From Phyllobacterium sophorae (GTDB taxonomy: Bacteria > Pseudomonadota > Alphaproteobacteria > Rhizobiales > Rhizobiaceae), in the NCBI RefSeq assembly GCF_003010965.1, contig NZ_PGGM01000022.1, forward strand, positions 1 through 46,231: 46,231 nucleotides of DNA, read 5' to 3'. Numbering within the stretch: position 1 is the first letter of the stretch; the number at the start of each line of letters is the position of its first letter. The notes beneath the pieces are model-generated. The model searched no databases. It was not told the DNA's origin and saw only the letters and a program-made list of their open reading frames with translations. A program made the translations under genes and the position numbers. This document shows, one piece after another, positions 34,300 through 44,500 of the stretch.

Positions 34300-37095
34300 A
34301 TGAACGATAGGTTCTATACTGCCAACCGGGTCAGAAACAGGCATCTTCTCGCGGGCGTGAGTTGTGCCGCACTGGCCCTCGTTTGCGGAATTCCCTCGGA
34401 AGTCATGGCAGGGACGTATACGGCCAGCGACCCGGGACAGCTCAATGGAGCCATTGCGGCGGCGAACGCCGATGCCGATCCAAATGCAACGATCCAGCTT
34501 ACCGGCAGTTTTTCGGTTACAACCACAAGTCTGACCGCACCCGCCAAGCCCATCACCATTGACACTCAAGGTTTCACACTTTCCGGCCAAGCCGGTGCCG
34601 GTGCAAGCAGTGGCGGCGGGGTGAACCTGGTTGGTGGAGCCGGCGGCATGTTTACGCTGGTGGGGAACTTCAAAGGCGGTAACGCGGATTTGGGAGGCGG
34701 AGGGCAAGGTCTGCAGATACGGCTTGGGGCATCAGTGACCAACAACGGATTTGTGGAAGGAGGAAGCAGCCTTGGTGGATCTGGAGGACCGGGCGTCATA
34801 CTCGGCGGACCGGGCGCACCAGGCACTTTGATCAACAAGGGCACGATTCGGGGCGGGACAGGAGCCCTCGGCGGCGGGCAAGGCTTGCAGGTTCGCACCG
34901 GCGCAAACCCGGTCGTCAACAGTGGTACGATTGAAGGCGGAGCGGGGGCTCATGCGATCCAAGCGAATACGGCGACCGTAAGTCTCAATCTCATCAACAG
35001 CGGCACAATCCGGGCAGGTGCTGGCCAGGCGAACGCGATCGGGCTGGCGCCGGGAGCGACGACAGGCATCATCAACCTTGAACTGCAGGCCGGATCGGTG
35101 ATTGAAGGCAATGTCGTTGCGAATGCAGCGGCAACCACCGACACCCTTCGCCTTGGCGGAACCGATGACGCCATCTTCGACGTGTCGGCCATCGGCCCGC
35201 AATATCAGAACTTCGATATCTACCAGAAGACCGGTACGAGCGACTGGTATCTCACAGGTACAGGTACAGCCACGACGAACTGGGATATCCAGAGCGGGTT
35301 CCTGACCGTTGGCAATGGCGGCACCAGTGGCAGTGTCATCGGCGATATCACCCTGAATGGCGGAACGCTCGGTTTCTTCCGCTCCGATACGGTCACCTTC
35401 GACAATGTCATCACCGGGACCGGCGAGGTCATGCAGTATGGCAGTGGCAAAACGATCCTGAACGGCAATTATACCTATAGCGGCCTGACGTCCGTTGTTG
35501 CCGGCACTTTGGCCATAAATGGCTCAATCGCGACGCCGGTTTCCGTGGCCAGTGCCGGTACGCTTGGCGGCATCGGTACGATCTTCGGCGATGTGACCAA
35601 CACTGGTACCGTTGCTCCTGGCAATTCCATCGGCACATTGACCATAAACGGCAATTATATCGGAAGCGGCGGTGTGCTCGAGATCGAAACTGCGCTCGGC
35701 GGCGACGCCTCGCCGACGGACCGTCTGGTGGTAACCGGCGACACCTCCGGCAGCGCCGGTGTACGGGTAATCAATGTCGGTGGTACCGGTGCGCAGACGA
35801 TCGAAGGGATCAAGATTGTCGATGTGGGCGGCGCCTCGAATGGCGCATTCTCGCTGCTCGGCGATTATGTGATCAATGGCGAACAGGCGGTCATTGCCGG
35901 TGCCTATGGCTATACCCTGCATAAGAACGGGGTGAGCACCCCCAGCGATGGAGACTGGTATCTGCGATCTGCACTTACTTCGCCGGCCGAACCTGGTGAG
36001 CCGGAAAACCCTGGGGAACCGGGTGTACCTGGAAATCCTGGTGGACCTGAGGGCCCGATCTATCAACCCGGCGTGCCGATCTACGAAGCCTATGGTCAGG
36101 TCCTGCAAAGCCTGAACGGTGTCTCGACCCTGCAGCAGCGCGGAGGCAATCGCTATTGGGCCGGGGCAGGCAATGGTGCGCTGGCGCAAGGCGATGGCTC
36201 GGGCATGGTCGAAGCCGCACCGCTCCCCTCGGAAGGTGGCGATATCGCGATCGATTCCCGTGGTATCTGGGGCCGGATTGAAGGTGCGCATGGCAAGTTC
36301 GAGCCCAGGACTTCAACTACGCTGTCTGACTATGATGCCGATACATGGGAGGTAGAGACAGGGATCGATGGCCAGTTCCATGAAAGCGATGCCGGTAAGC
36401 TCATCGGCGGTCTCACCGCCCATTACGGCCATGCCTCCGCCGACATAGCCTCGTTCTTCGGTGATGGCTCGATCGACACCGATGGATATGGTCTCGGCGG
36501 CACGCTGACCTGGTATGGCCAGAACGGCTTTTACCTCGACGGACAGGCGCAGGCGACATGGTATGATAGCGATCTCACCTCCACCACGCTTGGGAGCAGT
36601 CTCGCCGACGGCAATGACGGCTTTGGCTACGCCTTCGGCCTTGAAACCGGAAAACGGTTCAATCTCAACCAGAACTGGACCATGACGCCGCAGGCGCAGC
36701 TGGCCTATTCCAATGTCGATATCGACGACTTTACCGATCCGTTCGGCACCGACGTGTCGTTTGGCAGCGGCGACAGCCTCAAGGGCCGGATCGGCGTTTC
36801 CGCCGATTATCAAAATGCCTGGGAGGACAGAGCCGGAAAGCTCACCCGCACCAATCTCTATGGCATCGCCAACCTCTATTATGAGTTCCTGGATGGCAAT
36901 GAGACCGACGTCTCAGGCGTGAACTTTGCCACCGCCAATGACCGCACCTGGGGCGGCATCGGGGCAGGCGGCAGCTACAATTGGAATAACGACAGTTACT
37001 CGCTCTACAGTGAGGTCTCCGTCAACACCAGCCTGTCTCACTTCGCCGAAAGCTATAGTCTCAATGGGACAGCGGGGTTCAGGGTGAAGTTTTAA
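34300..37095 (+). CDS. Type V autotransporter (classical, AIDA/pertactin-like)
   Basis: 931 residues from the ATG at 34300 (GGGA upstream). An extended signal peptide of about 37 residues ends 'SEVMAG'. The passenger (about 40-570) is Gly/Thr/Asn-rich beta-helix sequence, including a passenger-associated repeat ('YTYSGLTSVVAGTLAINGS', 'GTVAPGNSIGTLTINGNY'). A Pro/Gly/Glu-rich hinge follows (about 575-600, 'PGEPENPGEPGVPGNPGGPE'). The C-terminal autotransporter barrel (about 660-931) begins 'SRGIWGRIEGAHGKF' and ends 'GTAGFRVKF' with the terminal Phe. It is exported by Sec and inserted by BAM; the passenger is displayed at the surface. Adhesion is the usual role of relatives in brucellae and rhizobia, but no catalytic motif fixes the function here. 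Confidence 0.92.
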   Translation: MNDRFYTANRVRNRHLLAGVSCAALALVCGIPSEVMAGTYTASDPGQLNGAIAAANADADPNATIQLTGSFSVTTTSLTAPAKPITIDTQGFTLSGQAGAGASSGGGVNLVGGAGGMFTLVGNFKGGNADLGGGGQGLQIRLGASVTNNGFVEGGSSLGGSGGPGVILGGPGAPGTLINKGTIRGGTGALGGGQGLQVRTGANPVVNSGTIEGGAGAHAIQANTATVSLNLINSGTIRAGAGQANAIGLAPGATTGIINLELQAGSVIEGNVVANAAATTDTLRLGGTDDAIFDVSAIGPQYQNFDIYQKTGTSDWYLTGTGTATTNWDIQSGFLTVGNGGTSGSVIGDITLNGGTLGFFRSDTVTFDNVITGTGEVMQYGSGKTILNGNYTYSGLTSVVAGTLAINGSIATPVSVASAGTLGGIGTIFGDVTNTGTVAPGNSIGTLTINGNYIGSGGVLEIETALGGDASPTDRLVVTGDTSGSAGVRVINVGGTGAQTIEGIKIVDVGGASNGAFSLLGDYVINGEQAVIAGAYGYTLHKNGVSTPSDGDWYLRSALTSPAEPGEPENPGEPGVPGNPGGPEGPIYQPGVPIYEAYGQVLQSLNGVSTLQQRGGNRYWAGAGNGALAQGDGSGMVEAAPLPSEGGDIAIDSRGIWGRIEGAHGKFEPRTSTTLSDYDADTWEVETGIDGQFHESDAGKLIGGLTAHYGHASADIASFFGDGSIDTDGYGLGGTLTWYGQNGFYLDGQAQATWYDSDLTSTTLGSSLADGNDGFGYAFGLETGKRFNLNQNWTMTPQAQLAYSNVDIDDFTDPFGTDVSFGSGDSLKGRIGVSADYQNAWEDRAGKLTRTNLYGIANLYYEFLDGNETDVSGVNFATANDRTWGGIGAGGSYNWNNDSYSLYSEVSVNTSLSHFAESYSLNGTAGFRVKF

Positions 37096-37110
37096 CGCCA
37101 CCCGGAACAC

Positions 37111-37731
37111 TTATGCTATCGCAAGGGTACCGATCTCCGCCTGCGCCGCCTTTAGCGATACCTCGCGCTGCCGAGCGCTGATATTAACGCCGTCGGCAGT
37201 GATGACTTCCGGATCAACGATGCCGACGAAGGCGAACACGCTCCTCAAGTAACTCAGCGTGTGCTCAAAATTCTCGGCGGGGGAGCCCGGTCCGTAAAAG
37301 CCGCCGCGCGCCAGCGCTATGATGACGCGTTTGCTGCCAAGCAGGCCTTCGGGTCCCTTTTCCGTGTAACGGAAGGTCTTGCCGGGGACGGCGATGCGAT
37401 CGATCCATGCCTTCAGCTGGCTGGGCACGCTGAAATTGTACTGCGCGACGCCGAGAACGACCGTGTCTGCGGTCAAAAACTCCTCTAGAACGTTTGCCCC
37501 AAGCGCAAGGTCCGTCTTTAATGCAGCATCCTGGCCGACATCCAAGCCCGCCCGGACCACGCCGACGTATTTGCCCGACAGGTGCGGGATCGGTTGGGCC
37601 GCAAGATCGCGATAGACCACTTCAGTCATCGGATCGAGAGACTGGATCCGTGCGACCACCGCCGCCGAAAGCGCCCGGCTCACCGAGTTTTCGCCGAGTA
37701 TGCTGGAATCGAGATGAAGAAGGCATGGCAT
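37111..37731 (-). CDS. azoR: FMN-dependent NADH:azoreductase/quinone reductase
   Basis: 206 residues from the ATG at 37731, with GAGGT upstream; the frame continues to 37767 but that ATG has no Shine-Dalgarno. Flavodoxin-like fold of the AzoR family: 'LLHLDSSILGENSVSRALSA' at the N-terminus, 'PHLSGKYVG', the flavin-site segment 'AQYNFSVPSQLKAWIDRI', then 'ALARGGFYG'. Such enzymes reduce azo bonds and quinones with NADH and protect against thiol-reactive electrophiles. It is divergent from a TetR gene, with a palindromic operator between them, so it is probably repressed by that regulator and induced by electrophiles. Confidence 0.93.
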   Translation of the reverse strand: MPCLLHLDSSILGENSVSRALSAAVVARIQSLDPMTEVVYRDLAAQPIPHLSGKYVGVVRAGLDVGQDAALKTDLALGANVLEEFLTADTVVLGVAQYNFSVPSQLKAWIDRIAVPGKTFRYTEKGPEGLLGSKRVIIALARGGFYGPGSPAENFEHTLSYLRSVFAFVGIVDPEVITADGVNISARQREVSLKAAQAEIGTLAIA

Positions 37732-37806
37732 CAATAACCTCACACCTGTGTAGCAACAGGATTTCATAACAATGGGACAGTCGCCCGTTATCTTAATTGC
37801 ACTTTT

Positions 37807-37838
37807 ATGTCATTTCGACTAAAAGGTCAATATGACAT
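37807..37838. promoter_or_regulatory. TetR-type operator, copy 1 (azoR/tetR)
   Basis: Inverted repeat of 13-bp halves separated by 6 bp: ATGTCATTTCGAC - TAAAAG - GTCAATATGACAT; the inverted halves agree at 11 of 13 positions. It lies in the 125-bp gap between divergent azoR and tetR, close to the tetR start. A near-identical copy is at 39240-39271. Confidence 0.75.
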
Positions 37839-37856
37839 TTGGATAGAGGATGGCTA

Positions 37857-38465
37857 ATGGCGAAGATTGATCTGGCACGGAGGGCAAAAATCGGACGCGA
37901 CCGGCGCGAGAGGACCCGCGCACATATCCTCAACGCGGGAGCGACGCTGCTTGCGGAAGGGGCTGCGCTGACCTTGGATGCCGTGGCAGAGGCGGCGGGC
38001 CTCGCCAAGGGCACGTTTTACTATCACTTCGGCAACGTCGAGGAGTTGATTGCTGCGGTGAATGTGCAGCTGGAACGGAGCTTTGACGAGGTGCTGGCAC
38101 CTCCTCATGCGGGGTTAAGCAATCCGGTCGCGCGCCTGTCCTTTGCATTTGCGCAATCCCTGGAAAAGGCGCTTTCCGATACTGCCTGGGCGCGGCTGGT
38201 AGTTCAAACCTCGCAAAAGCCGAACAAGTTCGGCGGCGGAGTTCGCAAAAAGCTTACGGCCGATATCGCCGAAGCGATAAGACAAGGACACATGGCCGTG
38301 CTGGACCCGGAACTCGCCACTGACATCTTCGTCGGAATTTGGCTCCAGGTGACACGAGGCACTTTCGAGCGAGCCCCAACGCCTGATTTGACTCGCAAGG
38401 CCTTGCAGGCGGCGCTTCGAGCACTCGGGAGCGCTCCGCCTGAGGGATTATCCCTATCGACATGA
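37857..38465 (+). CDS. TetR/AcrR-family regulator (first paralogue)
   Basis: 202 residues from the ATG at 37857. The N-terminal HTH is about 15-62 ('LTLDAVAEAAGLAKGTFYYH'). The C-terminal ligand-binding domain is helical. The N-terminus 'MAKIDLARRAKIGRDRRE' is shared with the second TetR gene 0.7 kb away, so the two are paralogues. It is divergent from azoR over a strong palindrome and probably represses both. The ligand is unknown, perhaps quinones or other electrophiles given azoR. Confidence 0.92.
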   Translation: MAKIDLARRAKIGRDRRERTRAHILNAGATLLAEGAALTLDAVAEAAGLAKGTFYYHFGNVEELIAAVNVQLERSFDEVLAPPHAGLSNPVARLSFAFAQSLEKALSDTAWARLVVQTSQKPNKFGGGVRKKLTADIAEAIRQGHMAVLDPELATDIFVGIWLQVTRGTFERAPTPDLTRKALQAALRALGSAPPEGLSLST

Positions 38466-38507
38466 TGGCGCTTTGTCCGGCCAGTCTATCCTTGCTGACC
38501 AAGACTA

Positions 38508-39131
38508 CTACATGCCAGCGGCTGGCAGGCGCTTGAGTACCGATCCCGCCTGCTGGGCGCTGAGGCCAATCGCGCGCAAGATGGCACTGATGACAGCATC
38601 AGGGTCGAACGAGGACAGTCTGTCTTCACCGATCACGCGCAACATGTGGAGCATAATCCCGACGACAATCTCGACGTTCAGTTCCGCCGCCGGCGCTTCC
38701 TGAGACAGGTGTTGGAGGTCCTCGAGGAGACGGCGGCGGATGTTGTCGCCGCTTTGCGGATTGGTTGCTGTCATCCTTGCGACCACTGCGGCCCATCGGG
38801 AGTCATTGAGGGCTTTGTCGATGAATGCTCTACAGCCGAAGGCAATGCGCAGGGCAGGCTCGGTGAGGGCGGTCCGGCCCGGCTGCAGCAGTTCATCGAA
38901 CGACTGGACCAATTCCTCCGCGACCGCCGCGGCCAATGCTTCCAGGCTATCAAAATGAGTGTAGAACGTTCCCTTCGCGACGCCTGCCTCCTGAACCACG
39001 TCATCCACCGTGACGGATTCCACAGCCCGTCCGGCAAACAGAACATTGGCAGCTTCAACAAGCTGCGCACGGGTTTTTACGCGCTTTTCGCGTCCAATTT
39101 CGGCTCGGCGGATCAGGTTGATGTTTGCCAT
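38508..39131 (-). CDS. TetR/AcrR-family regulator (second paralogue)
   Basis: 207 residues, starting 'MANINLIRRAEIGREKR'. The HTH is about 15-62 ('VTVDDVVQEAGVAKGTFYTH'), and the C-terminal helical domain runs from about 75. It is a paralogue of the preceding TetR. It is divergent from the RND efflux operon; the 277-bp gap holds one full and one half copy of the same operator found at azoR. It is the probable local repressor of the pump. Confidence 0.92.
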   Translation of the reverse strand: MANINLIRRAEIGREKRVKTRAQLVEAANVLFAGRAVESVTVDDVVQEAGVAKGTFYTHFDSLEALAAAVAEELVQSFDELLQPGRTALTEPALRIAFGCRAFIDKALNDSRWAAVVARMTATNPQSGDNIRRRLLEDLQHLSQEAPAAELNVEIVVGIMLHMLRVIGEDRLSSFDPDAVISAILRAIGLSAQQAGSVLKRLPAAGM

Positions 39132-39160
39132 CGTGATTCCTCAAAATTCTACCTACAAGT

Positions 39161-39173
39161 AAGTCATATTGAC
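39161..39173. promoter_or_regulatory. TetR-type operator half-site (copy 3)
   Basis: AAGTCATATTGAC matches one 13-bp half of the full operators at 37807 and 39240. The second half is degenerate, apart from TTCGAA at 39186-39191 at a non-standard spacing. It lies 30 bp upstream of the second tetR start, well placed for autoregulation. Confidence 0.45.
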
Positions 39174-39239
39174 CTGAAAGGCCAGTTCGAAGCCGGAGAG
39201 ATTTACATTTCCATTCTCTTGCATAGCACCCATGCGCCT

Positions 39240-39271
39240 ATTTCATATTGACTATAAGTTCGAAATGACTT
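39240..39271. promoter_or_regulatory. TetR-type operator, copy 2 (tetR/efflux operon)
   Basis: ATTTCATATTGAC - TATAAG - TTCGAAATGACTT, the same 13+6+13 design as copy 1 (in reverse orientation). TCATATTGAC and TCGAAATGAC are conserved in both. It lies between the second tetR and the adaptor gene starting at 39409. Confidence 0.75.
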
Positions 39272-39408
39272 AATAGTCACTGAAATGTTGATCCGCCGCT
39301 GGCAGGCGTAGGATTTCTCACACCATAAAAACCTCGAACCCTATCGCTGAGGCTGAGCTGCGCCCCTGGCTCATACCTTTTTGGTTGCAAACCGTAATGG
39401 AGCAAAAA

Positions 39409-40473
39409 ATGCAGCCTATACGTCTTATTGGAATCGGTCTCGCCTGCGTCCAACTCGCCGCCTGCGAAGACAAAGCAGAAGTCGCACCGCCGCCGCAGCA
39501 TGTCCGCGCCATTCACGCCTCGCTCGCCGAATATCAGCCGCGAGCGGAAATCACCGGCGAGGTCAAGGCCCGGATCCAGTCGAACCTTTCGTTCCGGGTA
39601 AGCGGCAGGGTGATTGAGCGCTTTGTCGACGTCAGTTCACCCGTGCACGCCGGCGACATTCTCGCCCGCCTCGATGACAGCGAACAGCGTGCCGATGTGG
39701 AAGTCGCAAGGGCGGGGCTGCAGTCGGCGCAAGCGGTCGCCACGCAGAAGACGCTGACTTACGAGCGGTATGAGGCGCTGCTGCGCTCGCGGTCCATCTC
39801 CCAGGCCACTTTTGATGAGGCTGATAAGGAGCTGCGCACGGCGCGGGCCTCCCTGGAAGCTGCCGAAGTGGCGCTGGGGACGGCGGAGGATGCTCTTTCC
39901 TACACCAAACTGAAAGCCGACGCCGACGGGATCATAACCGCGCGGGACATCGAGGTGGGCCGGGTGGTGTCGGCGGCGCAGCCCGCCTTCACACTTGCCC
40001 ATAACGGGCCCCGGGACGCCGTTTTCAATATCTTCGAGGCCTTTTTCCTCGAAGGTCAGCCGTTATCCGGTGTCGATGTTGCACCGGTGTCGGATCGCAC
40101 CCCCGGAGCGCGGGCGACGGTGAGGGAGGTCTCTCCCTTCATCGACACGAGAACCGGAACCATCCGTATCAAGGTGGCACTCCCCGAAGATGCGCAATGG
40201 CCGCTCGGCACGCCCGTTGTCGGCGAGTTCCGCTCGCCGCCACGCCAGGGGATCGTTTTGCCTGCGAGCGCTATCGCCTCCGCCAAAGGCGAGCCCGCCG
40301 TGTGGCTCGTCGCCCCGGGCAGCAGTTCTGTCTCACTCCGGAAGATCGCAGTCGCAAGATACCGCGATCGCGACGTGATCGCGTCCGGCGGTATCGCCCC
40401 GCAGGACCTGATCATCACCGAGGGAGGAAAGTTTCTCAAGGAAGGTCAAACCGTGGCCTGGGAGGACAAATAA
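39409..40473 (+). CDS. RND efflux periplasmic adaptor lipoprotein (first)
   Basis: 354 residues from the ATG at 39409, with GGAG six bases upstream. Lipoprotein signal peptide with lipobox 'LAAC' at about residue 18. Membrane-fusion architecture: barrel-sandwich halves at about 50-85 ('RVSGRVIERFVDVSSPVHAG') and 165-195 ('LKADADGIITARDIEVGRVV'), a coiled-coil hairpin between them, then beta-barrel and membrane-proximal domains. It bridges the inner-membrane pump and a TolC-type channel. It is the first gene of a four-gene operon; the second adaptor starts 1 bp after its stop. Confidence 0.92.
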   Translation: MQPIRLIGIGLACVQLAACEDKAEVAPPPQHVRAIHASLAEYQPRAEITGEVKARIQSNLSFRVSGRVIERFVDVSSPVHAGDILARLDDSEQRADVEVARAGLQSAQAVATQKTLTYERYEALLRSRSISQATFDEADKELRTARASLEAAEVALGTAEDALSYTKLKADADGIITARDIEVGRVVSAAQPAFTLAHNGPRDAVFNIFEAFFLEGQPLSGVDVAPVSDRTPGARATVREVSPFIDTRTGTIRIKVALPEDAQWPLGTPVVGEFRSPPRQGIVLPASAIASAKGEPAVWLVAPGSSSVSLRKIAVARYRDRDVIASGGIAPQDLIITEGGKFLKEGQTVAWEDK

Positions 40474-40474
40474 G

Positions 40475-41572
40475 ATGTCCCATTGCCGCTTTCATTGCTC
40501 GATTTCAGTCCTTGCGTTAGTCGCTCTTCTTGCCGGCTGCAATCAGGACGCCAGCTCTGGCGAGCTGGCTGGACCGCGCCCCGTCAAGTCCGTAGCCGCC
40601 AGCGCAACGCAGGCGCAGACAGTGCGCTTTCCTGGCGTCGTCCAGGCGGGAGTGCAAACCGATCTCGCATTCCGCACGTTGGGGCGCGTCGTATCACGCA
40701 AAGCGGGTGTGGGCGACCTCGTGCGTGCCGGCGACGTCGTGGCCGGGATTGATCCGCTCGCGCTTGAACTCGCCGTCCGCAGCGCCGAAGCCGATCTGCG
40801 CAGCGCTGAAGCGCACCGTGGGAACGCCCTGTTGACGCAGGAGCGCAAGCAGAGGCTGGCGTCGACGAGCGCCGCGAGTGCCGCGGATCTGGATCTTGCC
40901 GAGCAGGAGTTGAAATCGGCGCAGGCTAACGTGGCAAAGGCCAATGCCGGCCTCGCTAAGGCACGTGAGCAGCTTGGTTATGCCGAGCTCAAGGCCGAGT
41001 TCGATGGTGTTGTGGCGGCCACGTCCGTTGAAGTCGGACAGACGGCAACCGCCGGCGAGCCAGTCCTCACACTCGCTCGCCTTGACCAGCGTGACGTGAT
41101 CGTCGACGTTCCGGAAGAGTATCTCCGGTCTGTGCGCGTGGGCGACCATTTCGACATCGCCCTCCAGCTCGATGACACGCTGCGGACCTCAGGCGTCCTG
41201 CGCGAGATCGGCCCGCAGGCCGATGCCGGTACCCGCACCCACAGGCTGAAAATCGCCATCGATAAAGCACCGGATGTTTTCCGTCTTGGTTCGGTGGTCA
41301 CCGCTACGCCGCCAAAGGCGCAACAGGGGCTGCCCGTCGTGCTGCCTGCAACGGCGCTCGTCAAGAGCGATGGCACTGACCGTGTCTGGGTTGTCGACCC
41401 CGCAACCCACACCGTTTCACTCAGACCCGTACGACTCGACATCTCCCCGACTGGCGTCCGCTCCATCCGGGTCCTCTCTGGGCTCAAGGACGGAGAAGAA
41501 GTGGTCGTCGCGGGCGTCAACCAGCTGGCCGAGGGGCAGGCCGTGAGAACACAACAGGAGCAGCGCCCGTGA
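40475..41572 (+). CDS. RND efflux periplasmic adaptor lipoprotein (second)
   Basis: 365 residues. Lipobox 'LAGC' at about residue 22. Barrel-sandwich segments ('RTLGRVVSRKAGVGDLVRAG' and 'LKAEFDGVVAATSVEVGQT') flank an Ala-rich coiled-coil hairpin (about 105-165, 'SAASAADLDLAEQELKSAQ'). It differs clearly from the first adaptor, so the pair is not a recent duplication. Two different adaptors before one RND gene is the layout of TriABC of Pseudomonas aeruginosa, where both are needed. Its TGA overlaps the GTG of the pump gene. Confidence 0.92.
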   Translation: MSHCRFHCSISVLALVALLAGCNQDASSGELAGPRPVKSVAASATQAQTVRFPGVVQAGVQTDLAFRTLGRVVSRKAGVGDLVRAGDVVAGIDPLALELAVRSAEADLRSAEAHRGNALLTQERKQRLASTSAASAADLDLAEQELKSAQANVAKANAGLAKAREQLGYAELKAEFDGVVAATSVEVGQTATAGEPVLTLARLDQRDVIVDVPEEYLRSVRVGDHFDIALQLDDTLRTSGVLREIGPQADAGTRTHRLKIAIDKAPDVFRLGSVVTATPPKAQQGLPVVLPATALVKSDGTDRVWVVDPATHTVSLRPVRLDISPTGVRSIRVLSGLKDGEEVVVAGVNQLAEGQAVRTQQEQRP

Positions 41573-44500
41573 ACAAGTTCAACCTTTCAGACTGGGCACT
41601 CGAGCATCGCTCGCTCGTCTGGTATTTTATGATCATCTTCGCAGTGGCCGGCGCGTATGCCTACATGGCCCTCGGCCGCGAGGAAGACCCGTCCTTCACA
41701 ATTAAAACGATGGTGATCCAGGCCCAGTGGCCCGGCGCGTCCGCCCAGGAAGTGACGCAGCAGGTCACCGACCGCATCGAAAAGAAGCTGCAGGAACTCG
41801 ACAATCTCGAGCATACCCGCAGTATCACCACCGCCGGACAGACGATCGTCTTCGTCGATCTGCTGCCGAAGACGAACGCGCAGGACGTCAAGCCGACCTG
41901 GTCGCGGGTCCGCAACCTGATTGACGATATCAGGCACGAGTTCCCCCAAGGGGTGGTTGGTCCGTTCTTCGATGATCAGTTCGGCGACGTCTACGGCAAT
42001 ATTTTTGCCTTTAGCGACGACGGGCTAAGTCAGCGGGAGTTGCGTGATTTCGCCGAGAACGCCCGAACCCAGATCCTCAAACTACCGGATGTGGGCAAGG
42101 TCGACATCGTCGGCGAGCAGGACGAGGTTATTTATCTCGAGTTCTCAACCCGCAAGATCGCTGCCCTTGGCCTCGACCGCGCCGCAATCATCTCGGCACT
42201 GCAAGCGCAAAACGCCGTGACACAGTCCGGTTTCGTCGAGGCGGGTCCGGAGCGCATCGCCTTGCGCGTCGGCGGCCGATTTCTCTCCGAAGATACCCTG
42301 CGCGGCATTAATCTGAGGGTAAACGACCGCTTCTTTGCGCTGACCGACGTCGCCAGCATCAGTCGCGGCTACGTCGATCCGCCAAGCTCTCTTTTCCGCT
42401 TCAACGGGAAGCCGGCAATCGCGTTGGCGATTGGCATGAAGACAGGCGGAAACCTGCTGGCCTTCGGCGAAGCGCTGGAAAAGACCATGACCAGGATCGT
42501 TCAGGATCTTCCCATTGGCGTTTCGGTCGAACAGGTCTCCGACCAGCCGGAGGTGGTTCACGAGGCAGTGGGAGGCTTCACAAAAGCGCTGTTCGAGGCG
42601 GTCGCCATCGTGCTTGCGATCAGTTTCATTAGTCTCGGGTTCCGTGCGGGGCTTGTCGTGGCGATCGCTATTCCGCTCGTTTTGGCCATCACCTTCATGG
42701 TGATGCTCTATTTTGGCATTTCGCTGCAGCGGATTTCGCTCGGAGCGCTCATCATCGCGCTCGGCCTTCTCGTTGACGACGCCATGATCGCGGTTGAGAT
42801 GATGGTGGCACGTCTGGAATTGGGTGACAGTCTCACCAAGGCGGCTACCTATGTCTACACGTCCACAGCCTTCCCGATGCTCACCGGCACGCTCGTGACC
42901 GTCGCGGGATTCATCCCGGTCGCGTTCAACAAAAGCAGCGCCGGCGAGTTCACCTTCACCCTCTTCGTCGTCATCGCCGTATCACTCATCGTATCCTGGA
43001 TCGTTGCTGTAGTGTTCACGCCCCTTATCGGCGTGACCTTGCTGCCCAAGTCGATGAAGAAGCATGCACAACACAAGGGCCGGTCCGCGAAGGTATTTTC
43101 GCGCTTGCTACAATTCTGCCTGCGCTGGCGCTGGATGACGATCATCGCCACGGTTCTCCTCTTTGCCGGATCGGTCGTCGGCCTGTCGATGGTGCAGCAG
43201 CAGTTCTTCCCGAGCTCCGACCGTCCGGAACTCATCATTGACTGGAACCTGCCGCAGAACAGTTCGATTGCCGAAACAGGCGGTCAGATGGGGCAATTCG
43301 AGCGCGAGGTGTTAGCCGGCAACCCTGCGGTCGAGCATTGGTCGACCTATGTCGGACGGGGCGCGCCCCGCTTCGTTCTTTCCTTCGATGTCCAGCCGGC
43401 CGACGTTGCCTTCGGGCAGACCGTCATCGTCACCAAAGGGCTCGATGTCCGCGACAAGCTGAAGAAGGACGTCGAAGCTTACCTTCAGAAGACCTTTCCC
43501 GGAACTGACGCCTATGTGAAGCTCCTCGAAATCGGACCCCCCGTCGGCAAGCCGATTCAGTACCGCGTGTCCGGCGAGGATCTTCAGACGGTGCGTGATC
43601 TGGCACAAAAACTGGGGTCTGTCGTCGGCACCAATCCTTCCCTCAAGAACCTTGCCTTTGACTGGAATGAACCGGCGCGCGTTGTGAAGATCGACGTGAT
43701 GCAGGACAAGGCGCGCCAGCTTGGCGTCTCGTCCCAGGACATCGCCATGGCGCTCAACACCGTCGTTCAAGGAGACTCGGTCACGCAGGTCCGGGACGAC
43801 ATCTATCTCGTCGATGTCGTCGGCCGTGCCGCGGAAAAGGAGCGCGGCTCGATCGGCACGCTGCTCGACCTGCAGCTCCAAGCCAGCAGCGGCCAGCCGG
43901 TGCCATTGTCGTCGGTCGCAACGTTCCGCTATGAGCTCGAACAGCCGACGGTCTGGCGGCGCGACAGGCTCCCGACGATCACCGTCAAGGCCGGGATCAG
44001 CGATACGACGCAGCCGGCAACCATTGTCAAAGCGCTCACCGACAAGATTGCGGCGTTCGAAAAGACGTTGCCGGCAGGCTATCACGTCGAAGTCGCCGGC
44101 GCAGTCGAGGAAAGTGCCAAATCGCAAGGTCCGATCGCGCGCGTCATCCCGGCCATGCTCCTCGTCATGGCAACACTGCTGATGGTGCAGCTTCAGAGCT
44201 TCCACAGGCTGTTCCTGGTGTTCTCTGTTGCCCCATTGGCCCTCATCGGCGTGGTCGCGGCCCTTTATCTGAGCCATGCCCCGCTCGGCTTCGTTGCCCT
44301 CCTTGGCGTGCTCGCGCTCGTCGGAATCCTCATCCGCAACTCGGTGATCCTGATCGTGCAGATCGAGGAATTGCGAGCGGAGGGAATGTCGCCATGGAAG
44401 GCGGTCGTCGAGGCGACCGAACATCGCATGCGGCCGATCATGCTGACCGCGGCTGCGGCGACCTTGGCGCTGATCCCTATCTCGCACGAGATCTTCTGGG

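Noticed and set aside
36000..36050. Proline/glycine repeat in the autotransporter considered as a collagen-like or unstable repeat
   Set aside because: It is short and imperfect and lies where a flexible hinge between passenger and barrel is expected.
43312..44487. 391-codon open frame antisense to the RND pump gene
   Set aside because: Mirror frame of a long GC-rich coding region; composition is Arg/Asp/His-rich and no motif or start signal supports it.
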